Origin: Clostridia bacterium
Lineage (GTDB): Bacteria; Bacillota; Clostridia; Oscillospirales; CAG-272
Length of the DNA stretch: 62,969 bases
Reading direction: 5' to 3'
Assembly (NCBI GenBank): GCA_017547755.1
Contig: JAFYOX010000001.1
Location: forward strand, 1 to 62,969
In this document: positions 45,366 through 54,149 of the stretch, piece after piece
Layout: each line of letters begins with the position of its first letter
Position numbering within the stretch: position 1 is the first letter of the stretch
Position numbers and translations under genes: made by a program
The notes under the pieces: model-generated
Seen by the model: the letters and a program-made list of their open reading frames with translations, nothing else
Database searches by the model: none
What the model was told of the DNA's origin: nothing

Positions 45366-46082
45366 ATGGATTATAATTATACCGGAAAAGTCGTCGTCAT
45401 CACCGGCGCATCCCACGGGATCGGCCTGTGTACCGCGGAGGAATTCGCACGCCGCGGTGCGCAGGTCTGTACGATCGATGTAAACGGCGATCCGTATTTC
45501 AAAGGCGACATCGCCGACAAAGCGGTTCTGGAAGCCTTTGCGGACAAAGTGATCGCGGATCACGGGCACGTGGATATCCTCATCAACAACGCTCCGCCGC
45601 TGTCCCGCGGCATTTCATCCGCATCGTACGAGGATTTTCTGTACGCCATGCAGGTCGGCGTGACCGCGCCGTTCTATCTGGCGAAGCTGTTCCAGCCGCA
45701 TTTCGCGGAAAAAGCGTCCATTATCAACATTTCGTCCTCCCGTGACCGGATGAGTCAGCCGGAAACCGAAACCTATACCGCAGCCAAAGGCGGTATTGCC
45801 GCACTGACCCACGCGCTGGCTGTCAGCCTTTCCGGAAAAGTCCGTGTCAATTCGATCTCGCCCGGATGGATCGACACCGGCGGAAACACCTACGATGGTC
45901 CCGACGCCGTACAGCAGCCTGCCGGACGGGTCGGCAATCCGATGGACATCGCGTCCATGATCCTGTTCCTCTGCTCGGAACAGGCGGGCTTCATCACCGG
46001 GGAAAACATCTGCATCGACGGCGGAATGACCCGTCTGATGATCTCTCACGGCGACCACGGCTGGACGCTGAACGAAAACTGA
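45366..46082 (+). CDS. Short-chain dehydrogenase/reductase
   Basis: A 238-residue SDR. ITGASHGIGLC is the cofactor loop, LINNAPPLS replaces the usual NNAG, INISSSRDR has the catalytic Ser and YTAAKGG the Tyr-Lys. It starts 3 bp after the GH95 stop, so translation is coupled. It could oxidise fucose or another released sugar (L-fucose dehydrogenases are often SDRs). Confidence 0.88.
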   Translation: MDYNYTGKVVVITGASHGIGLCTAEEFARRGAQVCTIDVNGDPYFKGDIADKAVLEAFADKVIADHGHVDILINNAPPLSRGISSASYEDFLYAMQVGVTAPFYLAKLFQPHFAEKASIINISSSRDRMSQPETETYTAAKGGIAALTHALAVSLSGKVRVNSISPGWIDTGGNTYDGPDAVQQPAGRVGNPMDIASMILFLCSEQAGFITGENICIDGGMTRLMISHGDHGWTLNEN

Positions 46083-46127
46083 CGAACGATACTTCAGAAT
46101 TCAGAACAACAGAATGGAGGAAGTTTC

Positions 46128-48035
46128 ATGTATACGATCCATAAAATCCGCGCCGATCACGTGATCGATTTTGCGGCGGAGGAACTCAAAAAATATCTGC
46201 GCATGATGATGCCCGCCTGCGGTGACATCGCGATCTCCTATCAGCCGGATGCCGCGGACGGATTCCGTCTCGGTCTGCTGGAAGATTTCGGTCTGGATAC
46301 GTCGGACGTGGAAGAACCCGTCCTCGATGACGTTGTGCAGATCATCGCCGATGAAAACGGCGGCATTCTTGCCGGAAGCAATCCGCGCAGCGTTCTGTTT
46401 GCCGTCTACCGCTATCTGAAGGAAAACGGCTGCCGCTGGCTCTTTCCCGGCGTAGACGGGGAATATATCCCGATCCGTAAGGTTCAGCCGGTGAACTACC
46501 GCCACAAGGCATCGCACCGCTTCCGCGGACACTGCAACGAAGGTGCGGAATTCCAGCAGAGCATGCTCGAAACCATCGACTATTTTGCAAAGCTCGAGAT
46601 GAACGTCTATATGCTCGAGTTTGACATTCCGTTTACCTACTACAACACCTACTATATGCACAGCTACAACGAGGACAACCGTCCGCCGGAACCGATCACG
46701 CCCGAAACGGTCCTGCAGTGGAAGCGCCAGTGCGAAGCGGAAATTGCCAAGCGCGGTCTGCAGTTCCATGATATGGGTCACGGCTGGACGGCGGAACCGT
46801 TCGGTATCTCCTCGACCGCCGGATGGGCGGCATCCACGCAGGAGATTCCCGCAGAAGTCAAGGAATTCCTTGCGGTGACCGACGGGGAACGCAAACTCTG
46901 GGGCGGCGTTCCGCTGAACACGAACCTCTGCATGTCGAAGCCGGAAGTCCGTACGACGATGGCGCAGGCGATCGCGGATTATGCGGAAAATCACCAGAAT
47001 GTTTCCTATATTCACGTATGGCTGGCGGACGGCGCCCGCAACCACTGTGAATGCGAAGAATGCCGGAAACTCCGTCCGTCCGACTACTACATCATGATCA
47101 TGAACGAACTGGACGAAGAACTGACCCGCCGGAATCTTGCTTCCAAGATCGTTTTCATCGCTTACGTTGACACCCTGTTCGCACCGCGGCAGGAAAAGAT
47201 CAGAAATCCCGGACGGTTCGCACTTCTGTATGCACCGATCCAGCGTTCCTATACCAGCAGCATCGACATGGACAAGATCACCGAGCCGCCGGAATACGAA
47301 CGCAACCGCTGGGAAACCCCGGTTTCTTCCGAAGCCAACGCGGCGTTCCTGCTCGACTGGCAGAAAGACTGGCACGGTCCTTGCTTCACGTACGAATATC
47401 ATTTCTGGCGTCATATGTGCTACGATCCCGGTCTGATGACCATCAGCCGCCGGATCTACGAAGACATCCTCGCTTACCGCAAGGTCGGTCTGGACGGCAT
47501 CGTCGAGGACGGCACCCAGCGCTGCTTCTTCCCGAACGGCATTGCACTTTACGTCTATGCGGCGGCTCTTCTCGACTGTGACTGCGATTATGACGCCGTT
47601 GTGGACGATTACTTCCGCCACTGCTACGGTGAAAACTGGCAGGCGGTGAAGGATTACTTCAGCCGCATCAGTGAAGCGTTCGATTTTGCTTATCTGGAAG
47701 GCGAACGTTCCGTCGATTACAGCAGAAACAGCTTCTACAACCCCGATCATGCGGAAGTTCTGAAGACCGTTCCGGCGATTGCCGCCGAAGGACGAGCGAT
47801 CGCCGAAGAAAACAGTCGTCTTCCGGTGCGCGTGCAGTCCGTAGCGATGCGGCTTCTCCTGCGTCACGCGGAATACAGCGAACGCCTTGCGGAAGTGATG
47901 GCAGTCAAGGCGGCAGGCGGTGACGAACAGGCACACGAACTCTGGGATTCTTTCCGTCACGATTTCGGCAAATACGAATTCGAACTCGAACGCTACTTTG
48001 ACCATGCGCAGACCCTGCGCTCTCTGCGGATGTAA
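46128..48035 (+). CDS. DUF4838 domain-containing protein
   Basis: A 635-residue protein. An N-terminal alpha-glucuronidase-like domain (about 1-120) is followed by a TIM-barrel DUF4838 with the conserved CECEECRKL motif, probably metal-binding, at about 306-314. DUF4838 proteins are found in glycan-degradation clusters and are suspected glycosidases, but I know of no firm substrate. No signal peptide is present. It lies 45 bp after the SDR gene. Confidence 0.82.
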   Translation: MYTIHKIRADHVIDFAAEELKKYLRMMMPACGDIAISYQPDAADGFRLGLLEDFGLDTSDVEEPVLDDVVQIIADENGGILAGSNPRSVLFAVYRYLKENGCRWLFPGVDGEYIPIRKVQPVNYRHKASHRFRGHCNEGAEFQQSMLETIDYFAKLEMNVYMLEFDIPFTYYNTYYMHSYNEDNRPPEPITPETVLQWKRQCEAEIAKRGLQFHDMGHGWTAEPFGISSTAGWAASTQEIPAEVKEFLAVTDGERKLWGGVPLNTNLCMSKPEVRTTMAQAIADYAENHQNVSYIHVWLADGARNHCECEECRKLRPSDYYIMIMNELDEELTRRNLASKIVFIAYVDTLFAPRQEKIRNPGRFALLYAPIQRSYTSSIDMDKITEPPEYERNRWETPVSSEANAAFLLDWQKDWHGPCFTYEYHFWRHMCYDPGLMTISRRIYEDILAYRKVGLDGIVEDGTQRCFFPNGIALYVYAAALLDCDCDYDAVVDDYFRHCYGENWQAVKDYFSRISEAFDFAYLEGERSVDYSRNSFYNPDHAEVLKTVPAIAAEGRAIAEENSRLPVRVQSVAMRLLLRHAEYSERLAEVMAVKAAGGDEQAHELWDSFRHDFGKYEFELERYFDHAQTLRSLRM

Positions 48036-48048
48036 CGGAGGAACGAGC

Positions 48049-49347
48049 ATGAAAGCTGCGTTTTACGAACGGGAAATCACCCCGCCGCTCGGTGAATCCA
48101 TGCCCGGCTATTATGCCGTACGGATCGCGGACGATGTGGCGGACAAACTGTATGCCAAGGTCTTCGCCGCCGAAAACGACGGCGTGAAAATCGCGCTTCT
48201 CGTTCTCGACTGCGTGGAACTGCCGACCAAATACGCGGACGCCATCGTAGCCCGCGTGCGGCAGTATAATGAAGATATTCCCGCGGACAATATCGCTGTC
48301 TGTGCGACGCATTCCCATACGGGGATCCCGTGCGGCGAACCGCTCGTCGGGATGGATGACGAAATATTCATGAACGTTCTCGTCCGTCAGGCGGCGGACT
48401 GCGTGACACTGGCTCTGCGGCGTCTGCAGGAAGTTACGCTGACCTTCGGATGCGGAGAAGTGAACGGCATTTCCTTCAACCGGAATTTCCGTCTCGCGGA
48501 CGGACGCGTCATCACGCATCTCGGCGGTGCCGACCGTGACGGTGCTGTCCCGTATTCGGACATTGATCCGCTTCTTCCCATTCTCACCGTGCGCGATGAA
48601 AACAGACAGCCGGTCGGAGCGGTCATCAGTTACGCCTGCCATCAGGACTGCGTCGGCGGAAAGGCGTACAGCGGCGACTATTCGTCCGAACTTTCGAAAA
48701 AACTCAAGGAACGCTACGGACAGGATTTTGTGTCCGTCTACATTCCCGGCGCATCCGGTGACATCAACCATGTGAACTATATGAATGTTGATACCGGGAT
48801 CGCCGAAGAAGAAGGTGTACCGCATTACCGGACGATGGGGCGCGTGATCGCCGCAGAAGCCGTCCGTGTGATCGATGCGGACAGCCATCCGGTGGAAGGG
48901 AACCGGATCTTCGCGGAAAAGAAAATGCTCGATATACCCGTGCGCCGTGCGACGGCGGAACAGATCGAACAGGCGAAAGCAAAAGTTGCTGTATCCGGTG
49001 AAAAAGCATGGAACGCGAGACTTCTGCTCCACTATGAGGAAGTGCAGACCGAAGTGACTCATCCGACGCCGGTGCAGGTGTTCGGCATCGGCAATACCGC
49101 GATCGCCGCGCTTCCCGGAGAGCCGTATCACCGGTTCGCGGCAAAGATCCGCGAAGGATGTCCGGCGGTGAACTGCCTGTTTTCGGCTCTGTCGAACGGG
49201 ATGCACGGGTATGTACCCGTGCCCGAACTGATGGAAACGGACATTTACGAAGCAAAACTCTGTGAAGGCAGTTTCCTCGACCCTTCTGCCGGCGATGCCA
49301 TCGCGGAAGCTGTTATCCGGATGCTTGATGGAAGGAGACTGCAATGA
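48049..49347 (+). CDS. Neutral/alkaline ceramidase-like protein
   Basis: A 432-residue protein with the N-terminal neutral-ceramidase fold. The metal-ligand motif THSHTG (about 88-93), SYACHQDC and IPGASGDINH resemble the family motifs. The C-terminal immunoglobulin-like domain of true ceramidases is short or absent, and the protein is cytoplasmic, so the substrate is more likely an amide- or ester-linked sugar compound than ceramide. The start at 48049 follows CGGAGG, and its stop overlaps the next start by four bases (ATGA). Confidence 0.8.
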   Translation: MKAAFYEREITPPLGESMPGYYAVRIADDVADKLYAKVFAAENDGVKIALLVLDCVELPTKYADAIVARVRQYNEDIPADNIAVCATHSHTGIPCGEPLVGMDDEIFMNVLVRQAADCVTLALRRLQEVTLTFGCGEVNGISFNRNFRLADGRVITHLGGADRDGAVPYSDIDPLLPILTVRDENRQPVGAVISYACHQDCVGGKAYSGDYSSELSKKLKERYGQDFVSVYIPGASGDINHVNYMNVDTGIAEEEGVPHYRTMGRVIAAEAVRVIDADSHPVEGNRIFAEKKMLDIPVRRATAEQIEQAKAKVAVSGEKAWNARLLLHYEEVQTEVTHPTPVQVFGIGNTAIAALPGEPYHRFAAKIREGCPAVNCLFSALSNGMHGYVPVPELMETDIYEAKLCEGSFLDPSAGDAIAEAVIRMLDGRRLQ

Positions 49348-50768
49348 ACGACATTCTAAACATTGGTTCCCGGCGCGAAGTATTCTGGGATGACACCATG
49401 CTGGATACCGCAAAAACCACGACCGTATTCCGTCTGCACGAACCCGTACAGCGCGAATGCGTCATCACCCTCGATCAGGACTGGAACGACGGCGACAATG
49501 CCGGCGCGACGTACAACACGGTCCTGCAGGACGGAGATCTGTACCGGATGTATACCCGTACCGGCGGCAGCAATGTCGTGTATTCCGAAAGTACCGACGG
49601 GATCCACTGGGATCACCCGAATCTCGGCATTATGGAACACAACGGTTCGCGCGACAATCCGCTTCTGTTCGACATGAACGATCCTGCACAGCGGTTCGGA
49701 TTTGACGGATTCCGTCCGTTCATCGATGAGAATCCCGACTGTCTGCCGGAAGAACGCTACAAAGCGATGGCGGATGACGGCAATCAGGTCTTCGTATTCG
49801 TCAGCCCGGACGGGATCCGCTGGAAAAACCGCGGACCGCTCAAGATCACCGGACATTTCGACAGTATGAATACCCTGCTGTACAATAAGCAGACCGGCAC
49901 CTATCAGGCGTTCATCCGCGATTTCCATCCGAACGGCGACCCGTCCAACCCGATCTGGACGCGCGACATCCGTTTCACGGAAAGCAACGATATCTATCCG
50001 AAGGGAAAAACGCCGTGGCCGACACCGAAACCGCTCCGCTACGACAGCGGAAGTGACTGGCAGATGTACATCAACGCGATCATGAAATACCCACGTGCCG
50101 ACCATGTTTACGTCGGATTCCCGTCCCGCTATGTCCAGCGCGGCAGGTGGACGCCGAACTACGACGAACTCTGCGGCGCGGAAAGCCGGAGAAAGCGCGT
50201 GGAAACCATGAACGATACCCGCTACGGTCTGGCGATCAGCGATACGCTGTTCATGACCTCGCGCGACGGTCTGAACTGGAAGCGTTATCCCGAAGCGTTC
50301 ATCCGTCCCGGACCGGAGCATCCGACCAACTGGATGTACGGCAGTGTATATTTCGCGAACGGTCTTGTGGTAACGAAATCCGCGCATCCGGGCTGTGACG
50401 ACGAACTGTCCTTTTACTGTGCGGAAAACCGCTGGTCGGACAAGCCGGCGCAGATCTACCGCTACACCATCCGTATGGACGGCTTTGTCTCCCAGTTCGC
50501 GCCGTATCCCGAAGCCAACCTCGTGACCAAACCGTTCATTTTTGAGGGAAGCGACCTGTACGCGAACTTCTCTTCGTCCGCTTACGGTCATCTGAAATTC
50601 AAGCTGACCGACATGGACGGCAATAAAATCGAATCCTGCGAAACCTTCGGTGACAGCATCGACCGGCGTATCCGCTTTGACGGCGATGTTTCTGCATTCG
50701 CCGGAAAACCGGTTGTCCTGTCCGTCAATATGTGCGATGCCGATCTGTATTCGATCATCTTCCGATAA
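49344..50768 (+). CDS. Hypothetical GH43/GH32-like five-bladed propeller protein
   Basis: A 474-residue protein. Repeats such as VLQDGDLYRMYTRTGG, STDGIHWDHP, SPDGIRWKNRG and SRDGLNWKRYP show a propeller built from GH43/GH32-like blades. The C-terminal 90 residues form a beta domain. Similar proteins occur in planctomycete and clostridial glycan clusters without an assigned activity, to my knowledge. It is translationally coupled to the ceramidase-like gene and is the last gene of the operon. Confidence 0.7.
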   Translation: MNDILNIGSRREVFWDDTMLDTAKTTTVFRLHEPVQRECVITLDQDWNDGDNAGATYNTVLQDGDLYRMYTRTGGSNVVYSESTDGIHWDHPNLGIMEHNGSRDNPLLFDMNDPAQRFGFDGFRPFIDENPDCLPEERYKAMADDGNQVFVFVSPDGIRWKNRGPLKITGHFDSMNTLLYNKQTGTYQAFIRDFHPNGDPSNPIWTRDIRFTESNDIYPKGKTPWPTPKPLRYDSGSDWQMYINAIMKYPRADHVYVGFPSRYVQRGRWTPNYDELCGAESRRKRVETMNDTRYGLAISDTLFMTSRDGLNWKRYPEAFIRPGPEHPTNWMYGSVYFANGLVVTKSAHPGCDDELSFYCAENRWSDKPAQIYRYTIRMDGFVSQFAPYPEANLVTKPFIFEGSDLYANFSSSAYGHLKFKLTDMDGNKIESCETFGDSIDRRIRFDGDVSAFAGKPVVLSVNMCDADLYSIIFR

Positions 50769-50774
50769 AACAAG

Positions 50775-50806
50775 AAACCACACCGGATTTCCGGTGTGGT
50801 TTTTCA
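50775..50806. terminator. Bidirectional terminator
   Basis: A 12-bp stem AACCACACCGGA and its complement with T5. It ends the nine-gene operon and the convergent peptidase gene. Confidence 0.9.
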
Positions 50807-50819
50807 AATATAGAAGGTC

Positions 50820-53243
50820 TTATTGTACGGGATCACTCCAGTACTGCTGCTGATAGATGTCCGTGAAGAGATAGGTCAGGCTGACCGCGTTTTCATCCAC
50901 ATAGACGTCGCTTACGTACAATTCGCCGTCCACGGTGAGCTGTTCACCGAGCATATAGCTGTCGAGGTATTCGCCTTCATAGCTGTAATAGTCGCAGACA
51001 AAGTCGATCACGTCGCCCGTGACGACGGTATCCATTGTCTTTGCGACGGTATCCGTTTCGCCGTCCTTGTAGACCCGGCGGACACCGGCGATGGAGCCGT
51101 ACGGATCGTCATCCGTGAAGACAACGATCAGTTCCGCACGTTCACCGTTGTACAGAACCGGGATCCGTCCGGTGATGCTGTAATCGTCACCGGACGTAAC
51201 AGTCGATTCGTGATAGTATGCGACCGGCTGTTCGTTGACCGCGATCCATGTGAATTCTTCGGGTGCGAGCAGATTGCCGTCGTCATCAAAATCGTATACG
51301 GTGTCGAGACCGAGATCGATGTAGCCCTCGCCGTCGTCATAGAACATATTTGCGTGGAGCGACTGCACCAGTTCCCACTGTTCTTCACGAAGTACGATGG
51401 CATCACCTGAGGAAGTTTCCGACCAGTAGAGCTGGCTTCCGTCGAAGGAATTAGCCGTCAGATATTCCGTCATGGCGGACTGATCAAGTTCGCGTGCACC
51501 GGAAGTCAGGAAGCCGATGTTGTCTGCCGCCAGACCGACAATGCTGCTGACATCGCCGCCGAGGAAACTTCCGAGGAGCTGTCCGATCATATCCGAACTG
51601 CCGGAAGCAGAACTGCCTGCGGAACCGAGCATGCCCATCAGCGAAGGAAGCGGAGAGGACGTACCGCCGCTGACCGCCTGACCGCTGACTTCCATGCTGG
51701 CAAACGTTTCGATGCAGCGGAGGTATTCTTCGTCCATACCGATCTGTTCGTAGGTGTCGACCGCGTCATCCACCATGGATGCCTTCCGGAAGGGGAAGTA
51801 GATCGAGAGACCGTAGGAGTTGGTCATATTGGACGAGGTACGGTTGTATTTGACCGTTCCGAGAAGCGCCTTTGCAAGGGCGTCACCTTCGGAGGTCTTC
51901 ATGTTTTTCGCAAGGTGTACAAGGTCGACCTGGTCGATCTTGCTGGAAGCGCCGAATTCTCTGGAACCGCTGCGCGCATTGGAGACCTGTGCGTATTCTT
52001 CGTTTTTGATCAGTTCACAGGTATCCTTTGAGAAAGCGCTCAGTGCAGCGGGAACAGTTGCTTCGACTTCCGCCAGATCGACGATGGAAAGAGTCGCGGA
52101 CTGTCCGCGGCATTTTACCGCACAGGTGTCCACAAAATCGTCAATGATCTTTTTGCCGATTTCCACGGTGGGCATGGAGGGATTGCGGGAAAGTTCGGTC
52201 AGCCAGTCGGTGTAGTACCAGCCGATGCCCGGTTCGGTTTCTTCGCTGGCGATCATGTAGTCTGCGTATTTGGTGAGCATGAGCGCGTTTTCCGTGGTCG
52301 CCATCAGACAGGCGTCAAATCCGACAAAATCAAACTTCACGCCGCCGTCATCGAGGGCCTTATCGATTTCCGCGAGACTCATGGAACCGCTGGAGGCTTT
52401 CTTTTCGTCATAGCCGAAGCCGCTGACGGATCCTCCGCCGTGGTCCCAGAAGATCAGCGCATTCCGGTTGGCGGGATAGTTGTCAGAGCACCACTGGATG
52501 AACGAGGAGAGTGTATCGGGATCGGTCATGGAAGGACTGCCGAGGTTTTCTTCGAGACATACGAGACCTTCGTCCGTTACCTGCCAGATCTGATTGTTCT
52601 TGCTGCTGACGACATTGTTCTTCCACTGCTTGCATCCGCCGGTGTAAACGATCAGATTGACCTTGTCCGACAGTTTCGCGTCGATCATTTCCTGCAGGTC
52701 GAGGGTCGCCATGCTGCTGCGGGATTCCAGGTCGGTACCGCAGAGATAGAGCATGAGGGTGACTTCATCTTCGCCGTTTCCGAGAATGTCCGTGTATTTT
52801 TCACGTGCACTGCCGGCAACGGACGTGTTCAGTGTGCCGGTATTGCTTCCGTTGTCCCAGCCGCCGGAGATACTGCCGCCGCCGAGGTTTCCGGCAAGCG
52901 AAGTGAGTGACTGCATGGAAATCGGAGAACCGCCGGATCCGCCCGTACTTCCGGAAGAATCCGATCCGCCGAACAGAAAACTGCCGATACCACCGCCGCC
53001 GCCGAGCAGAAGCGCGAGAAGGATCAGAATGAGTTTGCCGCCGCCGCCCGAGGAACGGGTGGTCCCTGAGCCGGAGCCAGAGGGACGGAATCCGCCGCCG
53101 GAAGGTGCGGAAGGTGTGGTCGGACGGCGTCCGGATACCGGCGTGCCGACGGGACCTGTGCCGAGTCCGCTGCCGCGCCGTTTGATGTCTTTTCCCTGAC
53201 CGGTGATATTTGTCTTCCGGCCGGTGGGACGGTTCTGTGCCAT
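50820..53243 (-). CDS. Membrane-anchored clostripain-related (C11) cysteine peptidase
   Basis: An 807-residue protein. NRPTGRK and a Gly/Ser/Pro-rich cytosolic stretch (1-68) precede one membrane helix (about 70-92), a Gly/Ser linker and a C11 domain. ALIFWDHGGGS holds the catalytic His at about 268 and FVGFDACLMAT the Cys at about 312. The C-terminal 250 residues have no recognised function. It is probably anchored with the peptidase domain outside. This architecture is one I associate with clostridia. GGAGGAAATCT before the ATG at 53243 fixes the start. Confidence 0.87.
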   Translation of the reverse strand: MAQNRPTGRKTNITGQGKDIKRRGSGLGTGPVGTPVSGRRPTTPSAPSGGGFRPSGSGSGTTRSSGGGGKLILILLALLLGGGGGIGSFLFGGSDSSGSTGGSGGSPISMQSLTSLAGNLGGGSISGGWDNGSNTGTLNTSVAGSAREKYTDILGNGEDEVTLMLYLCGTDLESRSSMATLDLQEMIDAKLSDKVNLIVYTGGCKQWKNNVVSSKNNQIWQVTDEGLVCLEENLGSPSMTDPDTLSSFIQWCSDNYPANRNALIFWDHGGGSVSGFGYDEKKASSGSMSLAEIDKALDDGGVKFDFVGFDACLMATTENALMLTKYADYMIASEETEPGIGWYYTDWLTELSRNPSMPTVEIGKKIIDDFVDTCAVKCRGQSATLSIVDLAEVEATVPAALSAFSKDTCELIKNEEYAQVSNARSGSREFGASSKIDQVDLVHLAKNMKTSEGDALAKALLGTVKYNRTSSNMTNSYGLSIYFPFRKASMVDDAVDTYEQIGMDEEYLRCIETFASMEVSGQAVSGGTSSPLPSLMGMLGSAGSSASGSSDMIGQLLGSFLGGDVSSIVGLAADNIGFLTSGARELDQSAMTEYLTANSFDGSQLYWSETSSGDAIVLREEQWELVQSLHANMFYDDGEGYIDLGLDTVYDFDDDGNLLAPEEFTWIAVNEQPVAYYHESTVTSGDDYSITGRIPVLYNGERAELIVVFTDDDPYGSIAGVRRVYKDGETDTVAKTMDTVVTGDVIDFVCDYYSYEGEYLDSYMLGEQLTVDGELYVSDVYVDENAVSLTYLFTDIYQQQYWSDPVQ

Positions 53244-53260
53244 AGATTTCCTCCTGAAAC

Positions 53261-53289
53261 CGCCTGTCCGCATAAACATGGGACAGGCG
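53261..53289. repeat. Perfect hairpin in the leader of the C11 peptidase gene
   Basis: A 9-bp perfect inverted repeat CGCCTGTCC/GGACAGGCG with an 11-base loop, ending about six bases before the ribosome binding site. Neither strand has a U tract, so it is not a simple terminator. It could be an operator, an mRNA stability element or a translation switch. Confidence 0.6.
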
Positions 53290-53326
53290 ATTATGATGTT
53301 ATTGAATTAAGTGATTCCGGACCGGA

Positions 53327-54112
53327 TCATGCCAGACGGAATTTGTCGGTTTCCTTGAGATCGAGCAGGTCGATGATGTTTTCAAAGTTCTTCTTCGCAT
53401 TTGCCAGACCTGCAGGATTGTGCGCGTCACTGCCGAAATAGAATTTGCATCCTTCTTCCTTGGCGATGCGGTAGGGACGGAGCGTGATTTCCGCGGTTTC
53501 GTCGTCCATGTTCAGGGACGGGAAGTTCAGCTCGATGCCGACGCCTTTTTCCGCCGCTTTCGCAAACAGACGGCGGTATTCGCTTTCCGGAATGGTCTTC
53601 AGAACTTCCAGATAGTGCTCGCGGTACAGCAGGCTGCAGGTCAGATGCGCGATCCCGACCTTATGGAAGGGAAGATCCATATCGAGAACACCGTCGAAGC
53701 GGTCGATCCACAGCTTTGCTCGTTCTTCCACGCCTTCGCTTCCGTCGAGGGTAAAGCCGTGCATATGCAGATGGGTGGTCGGGATGATGATGAAATCGAG
53801 TTTTTCCATGATTTCGGGAGAAACGCCGACGGTCATGAAGCGGTCAAGGTCGGTTTCACAGCCGAAGAGGTAGCGGATGTTTCCGGATTCCGGCAGGGGA
53901 AGTGCCTGCGTAATGTATTCGTAACTCTGCTTCTGGTACCAGCCGGACGCGCCGGGAACGCGGCTGTCCCACATATGGTCGGTCAGACAGAGGGTCGTGA
54001 GACCGTTGTCCTGACCGTATTTCAGGATGTTTTCCTTGGTCTGTTCCGGATGTCCGGAGCAGAGGGAGAGCTGAGTATGGATGTGCAGGTCATGATCGGC
54101 AATATAACGCAT
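53327..54112 (-). CDS. PHP domain phosphoesterase
   Basis: A 261-residue PHP-fold protein. DLHIHTQLS, CLTDHMWD, HLHMHG and FYFGSDAHNP provide the His and Asp metal ligands. The family includes histidinol phosphatases and other phosphoesterases. It is probably a sugar-phosphate or nucleotide phosphatase. It lies between the GH29 gene (37 bp) and the C11 gene, all on the same strand. AAAGGAGC precedes the start. Confidence 0.85.
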   Translation of the reverse strand: MRYIADHDLHIHTQLSLCSGHPEQTKENILKYGQDNGLTTLCLTDHMWDSRVPGASGWYQKQSYEYITQALPLPESGNIRYLFGCETDLDRFMTVGVSPEIMEKLDFIIIPTTHLHMHGFTLDGSEGVEERAKLWIDRFDGVLDMDLPFHKVGIAHLTCSLLYREHYLEVLKTIPESEYRRLFAKAAEKGVGIELNFPSLNMDDETAEITLRPYRIAKEEGCKFYFGSDAHNPAGLANAKKNFENIIDLLDLKETDKFRLA

Positions 54113-54149
54113 GATGTGCTCCTTTCGTATACAGAAAATTTCGTGAATG

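Noticed and set aside
50820-53243. Gly/Ser-rich N-terminus of the C11 protein as a sign of phage tail or silk-like repeat protein
   Set aside because: The NRPTGRK start, single membrane helix and C11 His/Cys motifs fit a known clostridial peptidase architecture, and the low-complexity part is a linker.
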